Assembly (NCBI RefSeq): GCF_023242475.1
Contig: NZ_JALJFG010000003.1
Span: forward strand, 124,001 to 188,000
Direction: 5' to 3'
DNA from: Pseudomonas sp. MWU15-20650
GTDB lineage: Bacteria > Pseudomonadota > Gammaproteobacteria > Pseudomonadales > Pseudomonadaceae
DNA: 64,000 bases
The notes under the pieces were generated by a model that worked only from the letters and a program-made list of their open reading frames with translations, was not told where the DNA came from and ran no database searches. The position numbers and the translations under genes are program-made. Each line of letters opens with the position of its first letter. The first letter of the stretch is position 1. This document shows positions 21,479 to 32,509 of this stretch, piece after piece.

Positions 21479-21676
21479 CTAGGCAACGCGTGGGTAAAAA
21501 AGTGCGGCAAACTCTAACAACGACAGGGATTTTGGGCAAGGCGCCAATGTGCTAAATTGGCCGACTTTCTGTGCACCAACCCCCACAATCGCGGCCATAT
21601 GACCGTAGAAATGCGGTAGTGTTCCGACAATCTAACACACGGACGCCCTCCGTTCTGTTTTCCACTGGAGAATCCC

Positions 21677-21964
21677 ATGGCGCTTGAACGCTCCGACGTG
21701 GAAAAAATCGCTCATCTGGCCTCGCTTGGCCTGAATGAAGCCGATCTTCCACAGACCACCGCAGCCCTGAACAGCATTCTCGGGCTGGTCGACCAAATGC
21801 AGGCCGTGAATACCGACGGCATCGAGCCCCTGGCTCACCCGCTGGAAGCCAGCCAGCGCCTGCGCGCAGACGTTGTGACCGAGCGTAATAATCGCGAGGC
21901 CTACCAGTCCATCGCGCCAGCGGTCGAAAACGGCCTGTACCTGGTTCCGAAAGTCATCGACTAA
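21677..21964 (+). CDS. gatC: Aspartyl/glutamyl-tRNA amidotransferase subunit C
   Basis: GatC stabilises the GatCAB complex that converts mischarged Glu-tRNA(Gln) and Asp-tRNA(Asn) to the amidated forms. The 95-residue product begins [19 protein letters not shown] and contains the conserved LEPLAHP-like segment [11 protein letters not shown]. It is the first gene of gatCAB, divergent from mreB. Confidence 0.97.
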   Translation: MALERSDVEKIAHLASLGLNEADLPQTTAALNSILGLVDQMQAVNTDGIEPLAHPLEASQRLRADVVTERNNREAYQSIAPAVENGLYLVPKVID

Positions 21965-21980
21965 AGGGAAAGAGCCTTTC

Positions 21981-23432
21981 ATGCATCACATGACTCTGGC
22001 CGAGATCGCCCGCGGTCTCGCCGACAAAAAGTTTTCTTCCGAAGAGCTGACCAAGACCCTGCTGGCGCGTATCGCCGAGCTGGACCCCAAGGTCAACAGC
22101 TTCATCAGCCTCACCGAGGAACTGGCCTTGAGCCAGGCCAAGGCCGCCGACGCACGTCGCGCCAACGGTGAAAATGGCGCACTGCTGGGCGCCCCGATCG
22201 CCCACAAAGACCTGTTCTGCACCCAGGGCATTCGCACCAGTTGCGGCTCGAAGATGCTCGACAACTTCAAGGCGCCTTACGATGCCACCGTGGTCGCCAA
22301 CCTGGCCGCTGCCGGCGCCGTGACCCTGGGCAAGACCAACATGGACGAATTCGCCATGGGTTCGGCCAACGAGTCGAGCTACTACGGCGCGGTAAAAAAC
22401 CCATGGAACCTGGAGCACGTGCCGGGCGGCTCGTCCGGTGGCTCGGCGGCGGCCGTTGCCGCGCGTTTCCTGCCAGCGGCCACCGCCACCGACACCGGCG
22501 GCTCAATCCGCCAGCCAGCGGCCTTCACCAACCTCACCGGCCTGAAGCCGACCTACGGTCGCGTTTCCCGCTGGGGCATGATCGCCTACGCCTCCAGTCT
22601 GGATCAGGGCGGCCCATTGGCACGCACTGCCGAAGACTGCGCAATATTGTTACAAGGCATGGCCGGCTTCGATAAACAGGACTCCACCAGCATCGATGAG
22701 CCCGTGCCGGACTACAGCGCCAGCCTCAACACTTCGATCAAGGGCCTGCGCATCGGTGTGCCGAAAGAGTATTTCAGCGCTGGCCTCGACCCGCGCATTG
22801 CTGAACTGGTGCACAACAGCGTCAAGGAGCTGGAAAAGCTCGGCGCGGTAATCAAGGAAATCAGCCTGCCGAACAACCAGCACGCGATTCCTGCGTACTA
22901 CGTGATCGCGCCGGCAGAAGCCTCCTCCAACCTGTCGCGTTTCGACGGCGTGCGCTTCGGCTACCGCTGCGAAAACCCGAAAGACCTGACCGACCTGTAC
23001 AAGCGCTCCCGTGGCGAAGGCTTCGGTGCCGAAGTACAACGCCGGATCATGGTGGGTGCCTACGCCCTGTCGGCCGGCTACTACGACGCTTACTACCTCA
23101 AGGCGCAGAAAATCCGCCGCCTGATCAAGAACGACTTCATGGCGGCCTTTGAAGAAGTCGACGTGATCCTCGGCCCGACCACGCCGAACCCGGCCTGGAA
23201 GATCGGCGCCAAGACCGGTGACCCGATCGCCGAGTACCTGGAAGACCTGTACACCATCACCGCCAACCTCGCGGGCTTGCCGGGCTTGTCCATGCCCGCC
23301 GGTTTCGTCGATGGCCTGCCGGTTGGCGTGCAACTGCTCGCCCCGTATTTCCAGGAAGGCCGCCTGCTCAATGTGGCGCACCAGTACCAGTTGAACACCG
23401 ACTGGCACACTCGCACCCCTACCGGCTTCTGA
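21981..23432 (+). CDS. gatA: Aspartyl/glutamyl-tRNA amidotransferase subunit A
   Basis: GatA is the glutaminase subunit of GatCAB, an amidase-signature enzyme releasing ammonia from glutamine. The 483-residue product has the Ser-cis-Ser-Lys triad: K76 in IAHKDLFC, S151 in [13 protein letters not shown] and S175 in [12 protein letters not shown]. It starts 16 bases after gatC and ends 10 bases before gatB. Confidence 0.98.
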   Translation: MHHMTLAEIARGLADKKFSSEELTKTLLARIAELDPKVNSFISLTEELALSQAKAADARRANGENGALLGAPIAHKDLFCTQGIRTSCGSKMLDNFKAPYDATVVANLAAAGAVTLGKTNMDEFAMGSANESSYYGAVKNPWNLEHVPGGSSGGSAAAVAARFLPAATATDTGGSIRQPAAFTNLTGLKPTYGRVSRWGMIAYASSLDQGGPLARTAEDCAILLQGMAGFDKQDSTSIDEPVPDYSASLNTSIKGLRIGVPKEYFSAGLDPRIAELVHNSVKELEKLGAVIKEISLPNNQHAIPAYYVIAPAEASSNLSRFDGVRFGYRCENPKDLTDLYKRSRGEGFGAEVQRRIMVGAYALSAGYYDAYYLKAQKIRRLIKNDFMAAFEEVDVILGPTTPNPAWKIGAKTGDPIAEYLEDLYTITANLAGLPGLSMPAGFVDGLPVGVQLLAPYFQEGRLLNVAHQYQLNTDWHTRTPTGF

Positions 23433-23442
23433 GGAGAACACT

Positions 23443-24888
23443 ATGCAATGGGAAGTTGTGATCGGGCTGGAGATTCATACCCAGCTCGCCACCCAATCGA
23501 AGATTTTCTCCGGTAGCGCCACCACGTTCGGCGCAGAACCCAACACCCAGGCCAGCCTGGTAGACCTGGGCATGCCCGGTGTGCTGCCGGTGCTGAACCA
23601 GGAAGCGGTGCGCATGGCGGTGATGTTCGGCCTGGCGATTGACGCCGAGATCGGCCAGCACAACGTGTTCGCGCGCAAGAACTACTTCTACCCGGACCTG
23701 CCCAAGGGCTACCAGATCAGCCAGATGGAATTGCCGATCGTCGGCAAGGGCCACCTGGACATCCCACTGGAAGACGGCACCATCAAGCGTGTCGGCGTGA
23801 CCCGCGCGCACCTGGAAGAAGATGCCGGCAAAAGCCTGCACGAAGAATTCCCGGGCGCCACCGGTATCGACCTGAACCGTGCCGGCACGCCGTTGCTGGA
23901 GATCGTTTCCGAGCCGGACATGCGCAGTGCCAAGGAAGCAGTGGCTTACGTCAAGACGATCCACGCGCTGGTGCGTTACCTGGGCATCTGCGACGGCAAC
24001 ATGGCCGAAGGCTCGCTGCGTTGCGACTGCAACGTATCGATCCGTCCCAAGGGCCAGGTCGAGTTCGGCACCCGCTGCGAGATCAAGAACGTCAACTCGT
24101 TCCGCTTCATCGAGAAGGCGATCAACAGCGAAGTGCGTCGCCAGATCGAGTTGATCGAAGATGGCGGCAAGGTCATCCAGCAAACGCGCCTGTACGACCC
24201 GAACAAAGATGAAACCCGCGCCATGCGCAGCAAAGAGGAAGCCAACGACTACCGTTACTTCCCCGACCCGGACCTGTTGCCGGTGGTGCTCGAGGATTCG
24301 TTCCTCCATGACATCCGCGCCACCCTGCCGGAGCTGCCACAGCAAAAACGCGAGCGCTTCCAGGAGCAGTTCGGCCTGTCGGTCTACGATGCCAGCGTAT
24401 TGGCTTCCAGCCGTGAACAAGCCAACTATTTCGAACACGTCGTGAGCATTGCCGGCGACGCCAAGCTGGCGGCCAACTGGGTAATGGTTGAGTTGGGCAG
24501 CCTGCTGAACAAACAGGGCCTGGAAATCGACGAAGCGCCAGTGACCGCCGAACAATTGGGCGGCATGCTGCTGCGCATCAAAGACAACACTATCTCCGGC
24601 AAAATCGCCAAGACCGTGTTTGAAGCGATGGCCAGCGGTGAAGGCAGTGCCGACGAGATCATCGAGAAGCGTGGCCTCAAGCAGGTCACCGACAGCGGCG
24701 CCATCTCGGCCGTACTCGATGAAATGCTCGCGGCCAACGCCGAACAGGTCGAGCAATACCGCGCGGCCGACGAAGCCAAGCGCGGCAAGATGTTCGGCTT
24801 CTTTGTCGGCCAGGCGATGAAAGCCTCCAAAGGCAAGGCCAACCCGCAACAAGTGAACGAACTGCTCAAAAGCAAGCTCGAAGGCTGA
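23443..24888 (+). CDS. gatB: Aspartyl/glutamyl-tRNA amidotransferase subunit B
   Basis: GatB is the kinase/transamidase subunit that activates the mischarged tRNA with ATP. The 481-residue product begins [17 protein letters not shown] and has the family signature [11 protein letters not shown] (after NMAEGS) and the C-terminal YqeY-like helical domain. It is the last gene of gatCAB and is followed by a REP doublet. Confidence 0.98.
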   Translation: MQWEVVIGLEIHTQLATQSKIFSGSATTFGAEPNTQASLVDLGMPGVLPVLNQEAVRMAVMFGLAIDAEIGQHNVFARKNYFYPDLPKGYQISQMELPIVGKGHLDIPLEDGTIKRVGVTRAHLEEDAGKSLHEEFPGATGIDLNRAGTPLLEIVSEPDMRSAKEAVAYVKTIHALVRYLGICDGNMAEGSLRCDCNVSIRPKGQVEFGTRCEIKNVNSFRFIEKAINSEVRRQIELIEDGGKVIQQTRLYDPNKDETRAMRSKEEANDYRYFPDPDLLPVVLEDSFLHDIRATLPELPQQKRERFQEQFGLSVYDASVLASSREQANYFEHVVSIAGDAKLAANWVMVELGSLLNKQGLEIDEAPVTAEQLGGMLLRIKDNTISGKIAKTVFEAMASGEGSADEIIEKRGLKQVTDSGAISAVLDEMLAANAEQVEQYRAADEAKRGKMFGFFVGQAMKASKGKANPQQVNELLKSKLEG

Positions 24889-24935
24889 TCGCGGTGAAAT
24901 GGTTGGAGCAGACTCCAAAGTCTGTATCTAACCCC

Positions 24936-25025
24936 TGTGGGAGGGGGCTTGCCCCCGATAACGGTGTAGCAGTCAATACATGTACCGACTGACACGCCCT
25001 CATCGGGGGCAAGCCCCCTCCCACA
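24936..25025. repeat. REP doublet (inverted pair)
   Basis: TGTGGGAGGGGGCTTGCCCC at 24936 and its inverted partner ending CCCCCTCCCACA at 25025 enclose about 40 bases. This is the common P. fluorescens-group REP palindrome, here between gatB and the RlpA-like gene. Confidence 0.85.
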
Positions 25026-25048
25026 TTTGATACGGGGGCATCTTGAAA

Positions 25049-25420
25049 ATGAAGCGTCTACTCGGCCTACTGGCCCTGCTCTCCTTGCTGGCCGGTTGCG
25101 CCAGTGGCGTCATCGACCCCAACGGCTACGACGAAACCGGCACGGCCTCTTATTACGGCGCCAAGCACCATGGCAAAAGAACCGCCAGTGGCGAACCTTT
25201 CAACCTCAACGCCCTGACTGCTGCCCATCGGCGCCTGCCCTTCGGCACCCAGGTCAAGGTGACCAATCTCGACAACAAAAAATCTGTCGTGGTACGCATT
25301 AATGATCGCGGCCCGCATACCCGTGGGCGCCTGATCGACCTTTCACGCAAGGCTGCCGAGCAGTTGGGTATGCTGGGCAGCGGCACCGCACGGGTTCGCG
25401 TGCAAGCCCTGAGCAACTGA
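25049..25420 (+). CDS. RlpA-like septal ring lipoprotein
   Basis: A small lipoprotein of about 124 residues with a type II signal: [17 protein letters not shown] gives lipobox LAGC with C17 as the lipidated residue. The rest is one double-psi beta-barrel RlpA domain ([55 protein letters not shown]), the fold of lytic transglycosylase RlpA. It lacks a SPOR domain, so it may not localise to septal glycan as RlpA does. The start at 25049 is chosen because the signal peptide begins there; a TTG lies two codons upstream. Confidence 0.9.
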   Translation: MKRLLGLLALLSLLAGCASGVIDPNGYDETGTASYYGAKHHGKRTASGEPFNLNALTAAHRRLPFGTQVKVTNLDNKKSVVVRINDRGPHTRGRLIDLSRKAAEQLGMLGSGTARVRVQALSN

Positions 25421-25431
25421 TCGAGGTAGCC

Positions 25432-26526
25432 TTGGCCATTTTCGGATTGAACGCCCTCTCGCCCTGGAGCCTGCTTGAATTGGTCAGTGGCTTGCTGCTG
25501 TTGATCGTCGGCGCCGAAATCCTGGTGCGCGCCGCTGTGCGCCTGGCCGCCAGCCTCAAGGTACGTCCGCTGATCATCGGCCTGAGCATCGTCGCCTTCG
25601 GCAGCAGCGCCCCGCAAATGACCGTCAGCCTGCAGGCCACGCTGGCCGGCAATACCGACATCGCCGTGGGCAGCGTGATCGGCAGCAGTATCTTCAATAT
25701 CCTCGTCACTCTGGGCTTGTCGGCACTGATCATTCCGCTGCGGGTGTCGCGGCAACTGGTGCGCCTGGACATCCCGGTCATGATCCTTGCCGGCCTGCTG
25801 GTGTTTACCTTGGCAGCCAATGAAGCGCTGACACCGTTCGACGGGCTGCTACTGCTGGTTGCGCTGGTAGCCTACCTGGGTGTGCTGCACTACCAGACGC
25901 GCCATTCGCGTCGCCCGCGCACCCTGGACACCGTCGTCAAGGCGCCCTGGCTGAGCAGCGTGTTGTTGATGCTCAGCGGGTTGCTGGTATTGGTGTTGGC
26001 CGGGCATCTGATGCTGGGCGCGGCAGTGGATGTGGCAGGCGACCTGGGCTTGTCGGAGCGCATCATCGGCCTGACACTCATCGGCGTCGGCACCTCGTTG
26101 CCGTGCCTTGCCACGTCGCTGATCGCCGCCTTGCGGGGCGAGCGCGAAATTGCCGTGGGCAACGTGATCGGCAGCAACCTGTTCAACCTGCTGGGCGTCC
26201 TGGGCTTTACCGCGCTGGTGGCGCCATCTCCGCTGTCGGTGTCGCCCAACGCGCTGGACTTCGACCTGCCGGTGATGCTCGGCGCCATCACGCTGTGCCT
26301 GCCGATCTTCTATACCGGCTACCGCGTCACTCGCGCCGAGGGCCTGGTGATGCTGGGACTGTACCTGGCGTACGGCCTGCATGTGATGGCATTCACCACC
26401 GGCATGCCCCTGGCCACCAAGCTTGAACAATTGATGTTGTATTACGTCCTGCCGGCGCTGGTGATCTTGTTGTTGTTCACGTCGTTGCGCGCCTGGCGTC
26501 GCCAACATAAGAGGGAATCGCCATGA
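25432..26526 (+). CDS. CaCA-family sodium/calcium exchanger
   Basis: An inner-membrane cation exchanger of 364 residues with about ten helices. The two inverted alpha-repeats of the CaCA family are clear: GSSAPQMTVSLQATLAGN followed by AVGSVIGSSIFNILV, and GVGTSLPCLATSLIAAL followed by AVGNVIGSNLFNLLG. It is related to E. coli YrbG; ion preference is not certain. The start is a TTG at 25432 after GAGGTAG. It overlaps the next gene by ATGA, so both are probably translated together. Confidence 0.9.
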   Translation: MAIFGLNALSPWSLLELVSGLLLLIVGAEILVRAAVRLAASLKVRPLIIGLSIVAFGSSAPQMTVSLQATLAGNTDIAVGSVIGSSIFNILVTLGLSALIIPLRVSRQLVRLDIPVMILAGLLVFTLAANEALTPFDGLLLLVALVAYLGVLHYQTRHSRRPRTLDTVVKAPWLSSVLLMLSGLLVLVLAGHLMLGAAVDVAGDLGLSERIIGLTLIGVGTSLPCLATSLIAALRGEREIAVGNVIGSNLFNLLGVLGFTALVAPSPLSVSPNALDFDLPVMLGAITLCLPIFYTGYRVTRAEGLVMLGLYLAYGLHVMAFTTGMPLATKLEQLMLYYVLPALVILLLFTSLRAWRRQHKRESP

Positions 26527-26903
26527 CCGATCAGAAAAAACCCGGGGTTGAAATGCGTCGCCAGGTGATGGGCGATGCGTTCGTCGACCGCGCCCTGGGC
26601 AATGCAACCGAGTTCACCCAGCCACTGCAGGACTTCGTCAACGAGCACGCGTGGGGCAGTGTGTGGAACCGCGAAGGCTTGTCGTTGAAGACCCGCAGCC
26701 TGATCACCCTTGCCGCGCTGACCGCCCTCAAATGCCCGCAGGAACTCAAGGGCCACGTGCGCGGCGCGCTGAACAACGGTTGCAGCGTGGAGGAGATTCG
26801 CGAAGCGCTGCTGCATTGTGCGGTCTATGCCGGTGTGCCGGCGGCGATCGATGCGTTTCGCGCAGCCCAGGAAGTGATCGACGCTTACCAGAAAGACGCC
26901 TAG
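26523..26903 (+). CDS. Carboxymuconolactone decarboxylase family protein
   Basis: A 126-residue all-helical protein of the CMD/AhpD-like superfamily, closest in layout to 4-carboxymuconolactone decarboxylase PcaC (RSLITLAALTALKCPQELKG, HVRGALNNGCSVEEIREALL, HCAVYAGVPAAIDAF). No pca pathway gene is nearby and the CxxC of AhpD peroxidases is absent, so the substrate is open. It overlaps the exchanger gene by 4 bases and ends tail-to-tail with the AEC transporter gene, sharing 4 bases. Confidence 0.88.
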   Translation: MTDQKKPGVEMRRQVMGDAFVDRALGNATEFTQPLQDFVNEHAWGSVWNREGLSLKTRSLITLAALTALKCPQELKGHVRGALNNGCSVEEIREALLHCAVYAGVPAAIDAFRAAQEVIDAYQKDA

Positions 26904-27841
26904 ATCCAGCCACCCGCCTGCAGCACAAAGATGCCGATATTCGTGGTCACCGCCGCCATCAGGGTGGTGATCACGATAATCGCCGCCGCCAACTCATGAT
27001 TGCCCTCGGCGGCCCTGGCCATCACGAAGCTCGCCGCAGCCGTCGGCGCGCCGAAATACAGGAACAAAATCCCCAATTCCGGCCCCCGGAACCCAAGCAG
27101 CCAGGCGCCTAGCGTCGCGATCACCGGCAGCCAGACCATCTTCATCAAACTCGCGCTCAGCGCCACGTCGCCGCTCTTGCGCAGCGCCGCCAGGGACAAC
27201 GTGCCACCGATGCAGATCAACGCCAGCGGCAACGTGGTATCCGCCAGGTACTGCAGGGACTTCTCCAGCCAGCCGGGCAAGCCAATCTGAAAATAGGCGA
27301 ACGGCGCGGCGACGATCACGCTGATGATCAGCGGGTTGGCCACCACGCTTTTGAAGATGCTCCACGGGTCAGACTTGATCACCGGGCTGTACACCGCCAG
27401 CACAATGGTCGACAGGGTGTTGTAGAACAGGATCACCAGCGCCGCGAGGATCGCGCCAAGAGAAATGCCGTAGTCACCATACATACTGGCCGCCAGGGCC
27501 AGGCCGATTACCCCGTTGTTACCGCGAAACGCGCCTTGAGCGTAGATCCCACGGTCTTCACGCGCACAGCGAAAGATCGCCCAGCCCCAGGCCAAGGCAA
27601 AGCTCAGCAGGGTGGCGACGGCAAAATAGATCAGCAAACCCGGCTTGAGTGCCGAGTGCAGGTCGGCATGCACAATGCCCAGGAACAACAGCGCCGGCAT
27701 GGTGACGTTGAACACCAGGGACGAAGCCGTGTGGATAAAGTTGTCGTTGATCCAGTTGATGCGCTTGAGCATCACCCCCAGGAACAACATGGCAAACACC
27801 GGCGCAGTGATGGTCAGGGTGGTGAGGAAGATTGCCAGCAT
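26900..27841 (-). CDS. AEC family (auxin efflux carrier-like) transporter
   Basis: An inner-membrane permease of 313 residues with about ten helices, family AEC, whose bacterial members export or import malonate, malate or other small carboxylates. The start ATG 27841 gives MLAIFLTTLTITAPVFAMLF, a proper first membrane helix; the longer upstream frame runs through a REP sequence and is spurious. Typical features are the first-half GNNGVIGLALAAS motif and C-terminal GAPTAAASFVMA. The substrate is not predictable here. Confidence 0.87.
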   Translation of the reverse strand: MLAIFLTTLTITAPVFAMLFLGVMLKRINWINDNFIHTASSLVFNVTMPALLFLGIVHADLHSALKPGLLIYFAVATLLSFALAWGWAIFRCAREDRGIYAQGAFRGNNGVIGLALAASMYGDYGISLGAILAALVILFYNTLSTIVLAVYSPVIKSDPWSIFKSVVANPLIISVIVAAPFAYFQIGLPGWLEKSLQYLADTTLPLALICIGGTLSLAALRKSGDVALSASLMKMVWLPVIATLGAWLLGFRGPELGILFLYFGAPTAAASFVMARAAEGNHELAAAIIVITTLMAAVTTNIGIFVLQAGGWI

Positions 27842-27918
27842 GCCGGGGAGAACCTTGGTGGGCGTCGTTAGTTGGCTAATGATAAGCCATGCAGCCCGAC
27901 GGCGCCTGGGAGACCGCC

Positions 27919-28001
27919 ATCGGGAGCAAGCCCCCTCCCACATTTGACCGCGTCCATCCTGTAGGAACGCGGCCGAATGTGGGAGGGGGCTTGCTCCCGA
28001 T
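27919..28001. repeat. REP doublet (inverted pair)
   Basis: ATCGGGAGCAAGCCCCCTCC at 27919 and TGTGGGAGGGGGCTTGCTCC at 27978 form an inverted pair between the AEC gene and garD. Confidence 0.85.
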
Positions 28002-28016
28002 GCAGGCGACTCGGTC

Positions 28017-29570
28017 TCAGGTAATCGGCGCCGGGTTGAACAACGTAATGTCGTTATGCAGCTTGTGCCGCTGCGCCCATGTCTGCTTCTTGCCGCTGGC
28101 CACGTCCAGATAAAAGTGGAACAACTCCCAGCCCAACTCCTCAATGGTTGCGCGCCCGGTGGCAATGCGCCCGGCGTCGATATCGATGAGGTCCGGCCAG
28201 CGCTGCGCCAGCTCGGTACGGGTCGATACCTTCACCACCGGCGCCATGGCCAGCCCGTAAGGCGTGCCACGTCCGGTGGTGAACACATGCAGGTTCATCC
28301 CCGCCGCCAGTTGCAAGGTGCCACATACGAAATCACTGGCCGGCGTCGCGCAAAAGATCAGCCCCTTGCGCTTGAAACGTTCGCCTGGGCCGAGTACACC
28401 ATTGATCGCACTGCTACCGGATTTGACAATGGAGCCCAAGGACTTCTCTACAATATTCGACAACCCCCCCTTCTTGTTGCCCGGCGTGGTATTGGCGCTG
28501 CGATCCGCCTCCCCCTTGGCCAGGTAACGGTCGTACCAATCCATTTCTCTTACAAGCTCCTGGGCAACTTCTTTGCTTTCAGCGCGTGACGTCAGCAGGT
28601 AAATCGCATCACGTACTTCGGTGACTTCGGAAAACATCACCGTTGCCCCAGCCCTTAACAGCAAGTCCGAGGCATAACCCAATGCCGGGTTGGCGGTGAT
28701 GCCGGAGAATGCGTCACTGCCGCCGCACTGCATCCCCAGGATCAGCTCGGAAGCCGGCACCGTTTCGCGGCGGCGCTGGTCGAGTTTCTTCAACCGGGTT
28801 TGCGCCAACGCCATGATCTGCTCGATCATCTCGGTAAAGCCGTGGCTGGAGTCCTGCAAGCGATACAGCCACGGCTCGCTCAGGTCGACGGAGCTGTCGT
28901 TGTCGTGCATCACCTGCCCGGCCTGCAATTTTTCACACCCCAGGCTGATTACCAGGGCTTCGCCACCCAGGTTCGGATTGCGCGCCAAGTTACGCACGGT
29001 CCGGATCGGGATATACGCGTCCGCTGCCGTGATGGCCACGCCACAGCCGTAGCTATGGGTCAGCGCCACCACGTCATCCACGTGTGGATACTTGGGTAAC
29101 AGCTCGTCCTTGATGCGCTTGACCGCATGGTCCAGCACACCGGTGACGCACTGCACCGTGGTGGTGATGCCCAGGATGTTGCGCGTGCCCACAGTGCCGT
29201 CGGCATTGCGATACCCTTCGAACGTAAACCCCTCCAGTGGCGCCTGGGTGTCCGGCACCTCGGTGGACAGTGGCAAACTGTCCAGCGGAGGCGCGGTTGG
29301 CATGCGCAGTTGATCTTCCTGCACCCAACTGCCACGCGGAATCGGCGCTAGCGCGTAACCAATGGTCTGGCCATAGCGAATAATCTGACCGCCTTCGGGA
29401 ATGTCTTCCAGGGTCACCTTGTGGCTCTGCGGGATGAATTCCACAGTCACCAAACCATCGGGGAACTCAGTCCCGGCCGGTACGCCTTGGTCGTTCACTA
29501 CAATCACCACATTGTCACGCTCGTGCAAACGGATCGAGCGCGGCGAGTCGGCATGTTCAATCAACTGCAT
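28017..29570 (-). CDS. garD: Galactarate dehydratase GarD
   Basis: Dehydrates galactarate to 5-keto-4-deoxyglucarate, the substrate of KdgD. The 517-residue protein is of the UxaA/GarD family: an N-terminal SAF-type domain (to about residue 95) then the large C-terminal domain with [26 protein letters not shown] and the [11 protein letters not shown] segment; conserved Cys/His residues would bind the metal. It is the last gene of the operon, 11 bases after the MFS transporter, followed by a REP doublet. Confidence 0.93.
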   Translation of the reverse strand: MQLIEHADSPRSIRLHERDNVVIVVNDQGVPAGTEFPDGLVTVEFIPQSHKVTLEDIPEGGQIIRYGQTIGYALAPIPRGSWVQEDQLRMPTAPPLDSLPLSTEVPDTQAPLEGFTFEGYRNADGTVGTRNILGITTTVQCVTGVLDHAVKRIKDELLPKYPHVDDVVALTHSYGCGVAITAADAYIPIRTVRNLARNPNLGGEALVISLGCEKLQAGQVMHDNDSSVDLSEPWLYRLQDSSHGFTEMIEQIMALAQTRLKKLDQRRRETVPASELILGMQCGGSDAFSGITANPALGYASDLLLRAGATVMFSEVTEVRDAIYLLTSRAESKEVAQELVREMDWYDRYLAKGEADRSANTTPGNKKGGLSNIVEKSLGSIVKSGSSAINGVLGPGERFKRKGLIFCATPASDFVCGTLQLAAGMNLHVFTTGRGTPYGLAMAPVVKVSTRTELAQRWPDLIDIDAGRIATGRATIEELGWELFHFYLDVASGKKQTWAQRHKLHNDITLFNPAPIT

Positions 29571-29581
29571 TACATCGCCCC

Positions 29582-30946
29582 TCAGGAGTGCGCTTGGGTC
29601 AGGTTGGTCAGCTCAGGCCCGTTGCTTGGCGGCTCTTTGAGCACCACGCGTTTGATCGGGCCAACAATCACGAGGTAACTGAACACAGCCACCAGTGCGT
29701 TGGCGCCGACGAACACCAGGGCCCATTTGAACGAGCCTGTGGTGCTGATGATGTAACCGATCACGATCGGCGTACTGATGGAGGCCAAGTTGCCGAACAT
29801 ATTGAACAGCCCGCCACTCAACCCCGCGATTTGTTTCGGTGACGTGTCGGAAACCACGGCCCAACCCAGTGCGCCAACGCCTTTACCGAAGAAGGCCAGG
29901 GCCATGAAGCCCACCACCATCCACTCGATGTCGACATAGTTGCACGCCACGATGCTGCTGGAGATCAGCAGCCCACCAATGATCGGCGCCTTGCGGGCAA
30001 ACGTCAGCGAATGGCCTTTGCGTAGCAGGTAATCAGATATCACACCGCCGAGTACCCCGCCGATAAAACCGCAGATGGCCGGCAACGAGGCGATGAAACC
30101 CGCCTTGAGGATGGTCATGCCGCGATCCTGCACCAGGTACACCGGAAACCAGGTCAAGAAAAAGTACGTGATGCCATTGATGCAGTATTGGCCAAGGTAC
30201 ACGCCAAGCATCATGCGGTTAGTCAGCAACTGGCGGATGTAGTCCCACTTCGGACCGTCGGTTTTCTGCCCCTTGACCTTGTCCTGGTCCATGTCGACCA
30301 TCGCGCCATTCTCAGCAATGTGCTTGAACTCGGCTTCGTTGATCATTGGGTGCTGACGCGGGCTGTGGATAACTTTCAACCAGACCAGTGAAAACACGAT
30401 GCCGATACCGCCCATCACGATAAACACGTGCTGCCAGCCGAAGGTGTAGACGATCCAGCCCATCAACGGTGCAAACAGCACCGTGGCGAAGTATTGCGCC
30501 GAGTTGAAGATCGCCGATGCCGTACCGCGCTCAGCCGTGGGAAACCACGCCGCAACGATGCGGGCATTTCCGGGAAACGAGGGCGCCTCTGCCAGGCCCA
30601 CCAGAAAGCGCAGCATAAACAGCGCAACCACAGCGGTAGAGACACCAAACTCACCGACATAGCCTTGCAACACGGTGAACAACGACCAGGTGAAGATGCT
30701 CAGGGCATAGACTTTTTTCGAACCGAAGCGGTCCAGCAGCCAGCCGCCGGGGATTTGCCCGGCCACGTAGGCCCAGCCGAATGCGGAGAAGATATAACCG
30801 AGGGTGACCGCGTCGATGCCGAGGTCTTTTTGCAGGCTGGAGCCGGCAATAGCGATGGTGGCCCGGTCGGCATAGTTGATCGTGGTCACCAGAAAAAGCA
30901 TGAGCAGGATCAAATAGCGGACGTGGGTCGGCTTGGTCGCTTGCAT
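29582..30946 (-). CDS. gudP: MFS transporter, glucarate/galactarate type (ACS family)
   Basis: A 12-helix major facilitator of 454 residues, anion:cation symporter family, resembling GudP/GarP. Conserved segments: [37 protein letters not shown], and [20 protein letters not shown]. It lies between the semialdehyde dehydrogenase and garD genes, so import of galactarate or glucarate is the best inference. The gap to the dehydrogenase gene (about 95 bases) contains a strong hairpin. Confidence 0.88.
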   Translation of the reverse strand: MQATKPTHVRYLILLMLFLVTTINYADRATIAIAGSSLQKDLGIDAVTLGYIFSAFGWAYVAGQIPGGWLLDRFGSKKVYALSIFTWSLFTVLQGYVGEFGVSTAVVALFMLRFLVGLAEAPSFPGNARIVAAWFPTAERGTASAIFNSAQYFATVLFAPLMGWIVYTFGWQHVFIVMGGIGIVFSLVWLKVIHSPRQHPMINEAEFKHIAENGAMVDMDQDKVKGQKTDGPKWDYIRQLLTNRMMLGVYLGQYCINGITYFFLTWFPVYLVQDRGMTILKAGFIASLPAICGFIGGVLGGVISDYLLRKGHSLTFARKAPIIGGLLISSSIVACNYVDIEWMVVGFMALAFFGKGVGALGWAVVSDTSPKQIAGLSGGLFNMFGNLASISTPIVIGYIISTTGSFKWALVFVGANALVAVFSYLVIVGPIKRVVLKEPPSNGPELTNLTQAHS

Positions 30947-30997
30947 GTAGAAGTACTCCCACTAATTATTTTTTTTGCGGGTAATCATTTCTGTTTT

Positions 30998-31031
30998 GAG
31001 TGTGGGAACCGGCAGGCAGCCGGTTCCCACT
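30998..31031 (-). other. Strong stem-loop between the dehydrogenase and MFS genes
   Basis: GTGGGAACCGGC and GCCGGTTCCCAC form a 12-bp stem with a short loop. No T run follows on the minus strand, so it may be an RNA-stability or processing element within the operon rather than a terminator. Confidence 0.55.
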
Positions 31032-31042
31032 GGTTACGCGTC

Positions 31043-32488
31043 CTACGAACCGATGTAGCTGGTTTTCACCACGGTGTAGAACTCTTGCGCGTAGCGACCC
31101 TGCTCACGCGAACCGTAGGATGAGCCCTTACGGCCGCCGAAAGGAACGTGGTAATCCACGCCGGCAGTCGGCAGGTTGACCATCACCATCCCGGCCTGGG
31201 CGTGGCGCTTGAAGTGGTTGGCATATTTGAGCGAAGTGGTGGCGATGCCCGCCGACAGGCCGAACTCGGTGTCATTGGCCATGGCCAGCGCCGCCTCGTA
31301 GTCCGCCACGCGCACCACATTGGCCACCGGGCCGAAGATCTCTTCACGGCTGATGCGCATGGCGGCTTCGCTGTCGGCAAACAGCGTCGGCGCCAGGTAA
31401 TAGCCTTCGGTGTCGCAGGTGACCAGGCCGCCACCGCTCACCAGCCGGGCGCCTTCGCTCTGGCCGATGTCGATGTATTTCATGTCCTGATCCAACTGGG
31501 CCTGGGATACCACCGGGCCAATATCGGTGCCACTGTTCAAAGCATGGCCGACCTTGATCGACTTCATGCGCTCGGCCATCGCCGCGACAAACTGGTCGTG
31601 AATCCCGGCGGTCACAATCAGACGGCTCGATGCGGTGCAACGCTGGCCGGTGGAGTAGAACGCACTCTGCACCGACAACTCGACAGCCTGTTTGAGGTCA
31701 GCATCGTCGAGAATGATCTGCGGGTTCTTGCCGCCCATCTCCAACTGCACTTTGGCTTGGCGCGATACACAGCTGACGGCGATCTGCCGCCCCACGCCAA
31801 CCGAACCGGTGAAGCTGATACCGTCGACTTTCGAGCTGTTGACCAACACATCGCCCACCACACGACCGCTGCCCATCACCAGGTTGAATACACCTGCGGG
31901 GAAGCCGGCGCGGGAGATGATTTCCGCCAGGGCCCAAGCGCAGCCCGGCACCAGTTCCGCAGGCTTGATCACCACGCAGTTGCCGTAGGCCAGGGCCGGG
32001 GCGATCTTCCAGGCGGGGATGGCAATCGGGAAGTTCCACGGGGTGATCAAGCCCACCACACCCAGGGCTTCGCGGGTGACTTCAACGTTGACGCCCGGGC
32101 GCACCGAGGGCACGTAATCACCGGACAGGCGCAGGCATTCACCGGCAAAAAACTTGAAGATATTACCGGCGCGGGTCACTTCGCCGATGGCTTCCGGCAG
32201 GGTCTTGCCCTCTTCCCGGGCCAGCAGGGTGCCGAGCTCTTCGCGACGGGCGAGTATTTCACTGCCGACTTTATCCAGAGCATCGTGACGCGCCTGGATA
32301 CCGGATGTCGACCAGGCCGGGAAAGCCGCGCGAGCGGCGTCGATGGCTGCATTGACTTGGGCCACATCGGCCTTGGCGTATTCGCCAATCACATCGGACA
32401 GATCCGACGGGTTGATGTTGGTGCAGTAGTCGGCGCCGGTCACCCACTCGCCATTGATGTAGTTCTCAAAACGTTTCGCTTGGGACAC
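31043..32488 (-). CDS. Alpha-ketoglutaric semialdehyde dehydrogenase (aldehyde dehydrogenase family)
   Basis: Oxidises 2,5-dioxopentanoate to 2-oxoglutarate, the last step of galactarate/glucarate breakdown. The 481-residue protein has the ALDH fold with catalytic Cys in STGQRCTASSRLIV, Glu in QLEMGGKNPQIIL, and the NAD-binding FTGSVGVGRQI. The C-terminal PFGGRKGSSYGSREQG fits the KGSADH group. The start is GTG at 32488 (MSQAKRFENYINGEW). It follows kdgD by 54 bases, with a hairpin between. Confidence 0.92.
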   Translation of the reverse strand: MSQAKRFENYINGEWVTGADYCTNINPSDLSDVIGEYAKADVAQVNAAIDAARAAFPAWSTSGIQARHDALDKVGSEILARREELGTLLAREEGKTLPEAIGEVTRAGNIFKFFAGECLRLSGDYVPSVRPGVNVEVTREALGVVGLITPWNFPIAIPAWKIAPALAYGNCVVIKPAELVPGCAWALAEIISRAGFPAGVFNLVMGSGRVVGDVLVNSSKVDGISFTGSVGVGRQIAVSCVSRQAKVQLEMGGKNPQIILDDADLKQAVELSVQSAFYSTGQRCTASSRLIVTAGIHDQFVAAMAERMKSIKVGHALNSGTDIGPVVSQAQLDQDMKYIDIGQSEGARLVSGGGLVTCDTEGYYLAPTLFADSEAAMRISREEIFGPVANVVRVADYEAALAMANDTEFGLSAGIATTSLKYANHFKRHAQAGMVMVNLPTAGVDYHVPFGGRKGSSYGSREQGRYAQEFYTVVKTSYIGS

Positions 32489-32509
32489 GAATCTTCTCCT
32501 GACACAAAA

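Noticed and set aside
23419..24918. A 499-codon open frame on the minus strand across gatB
   Set aside because: It mirrors gatB, a certain gene; GC-rich codon bias keeps the antisense frame open. No start site, signal or family similarity.
24936..25025. REP doublet considered as a gatB terminator
   Set aside because: The palindrome lacks a T run and recurs elsewhere in the window in different contexts; it is a dispersed repeat.
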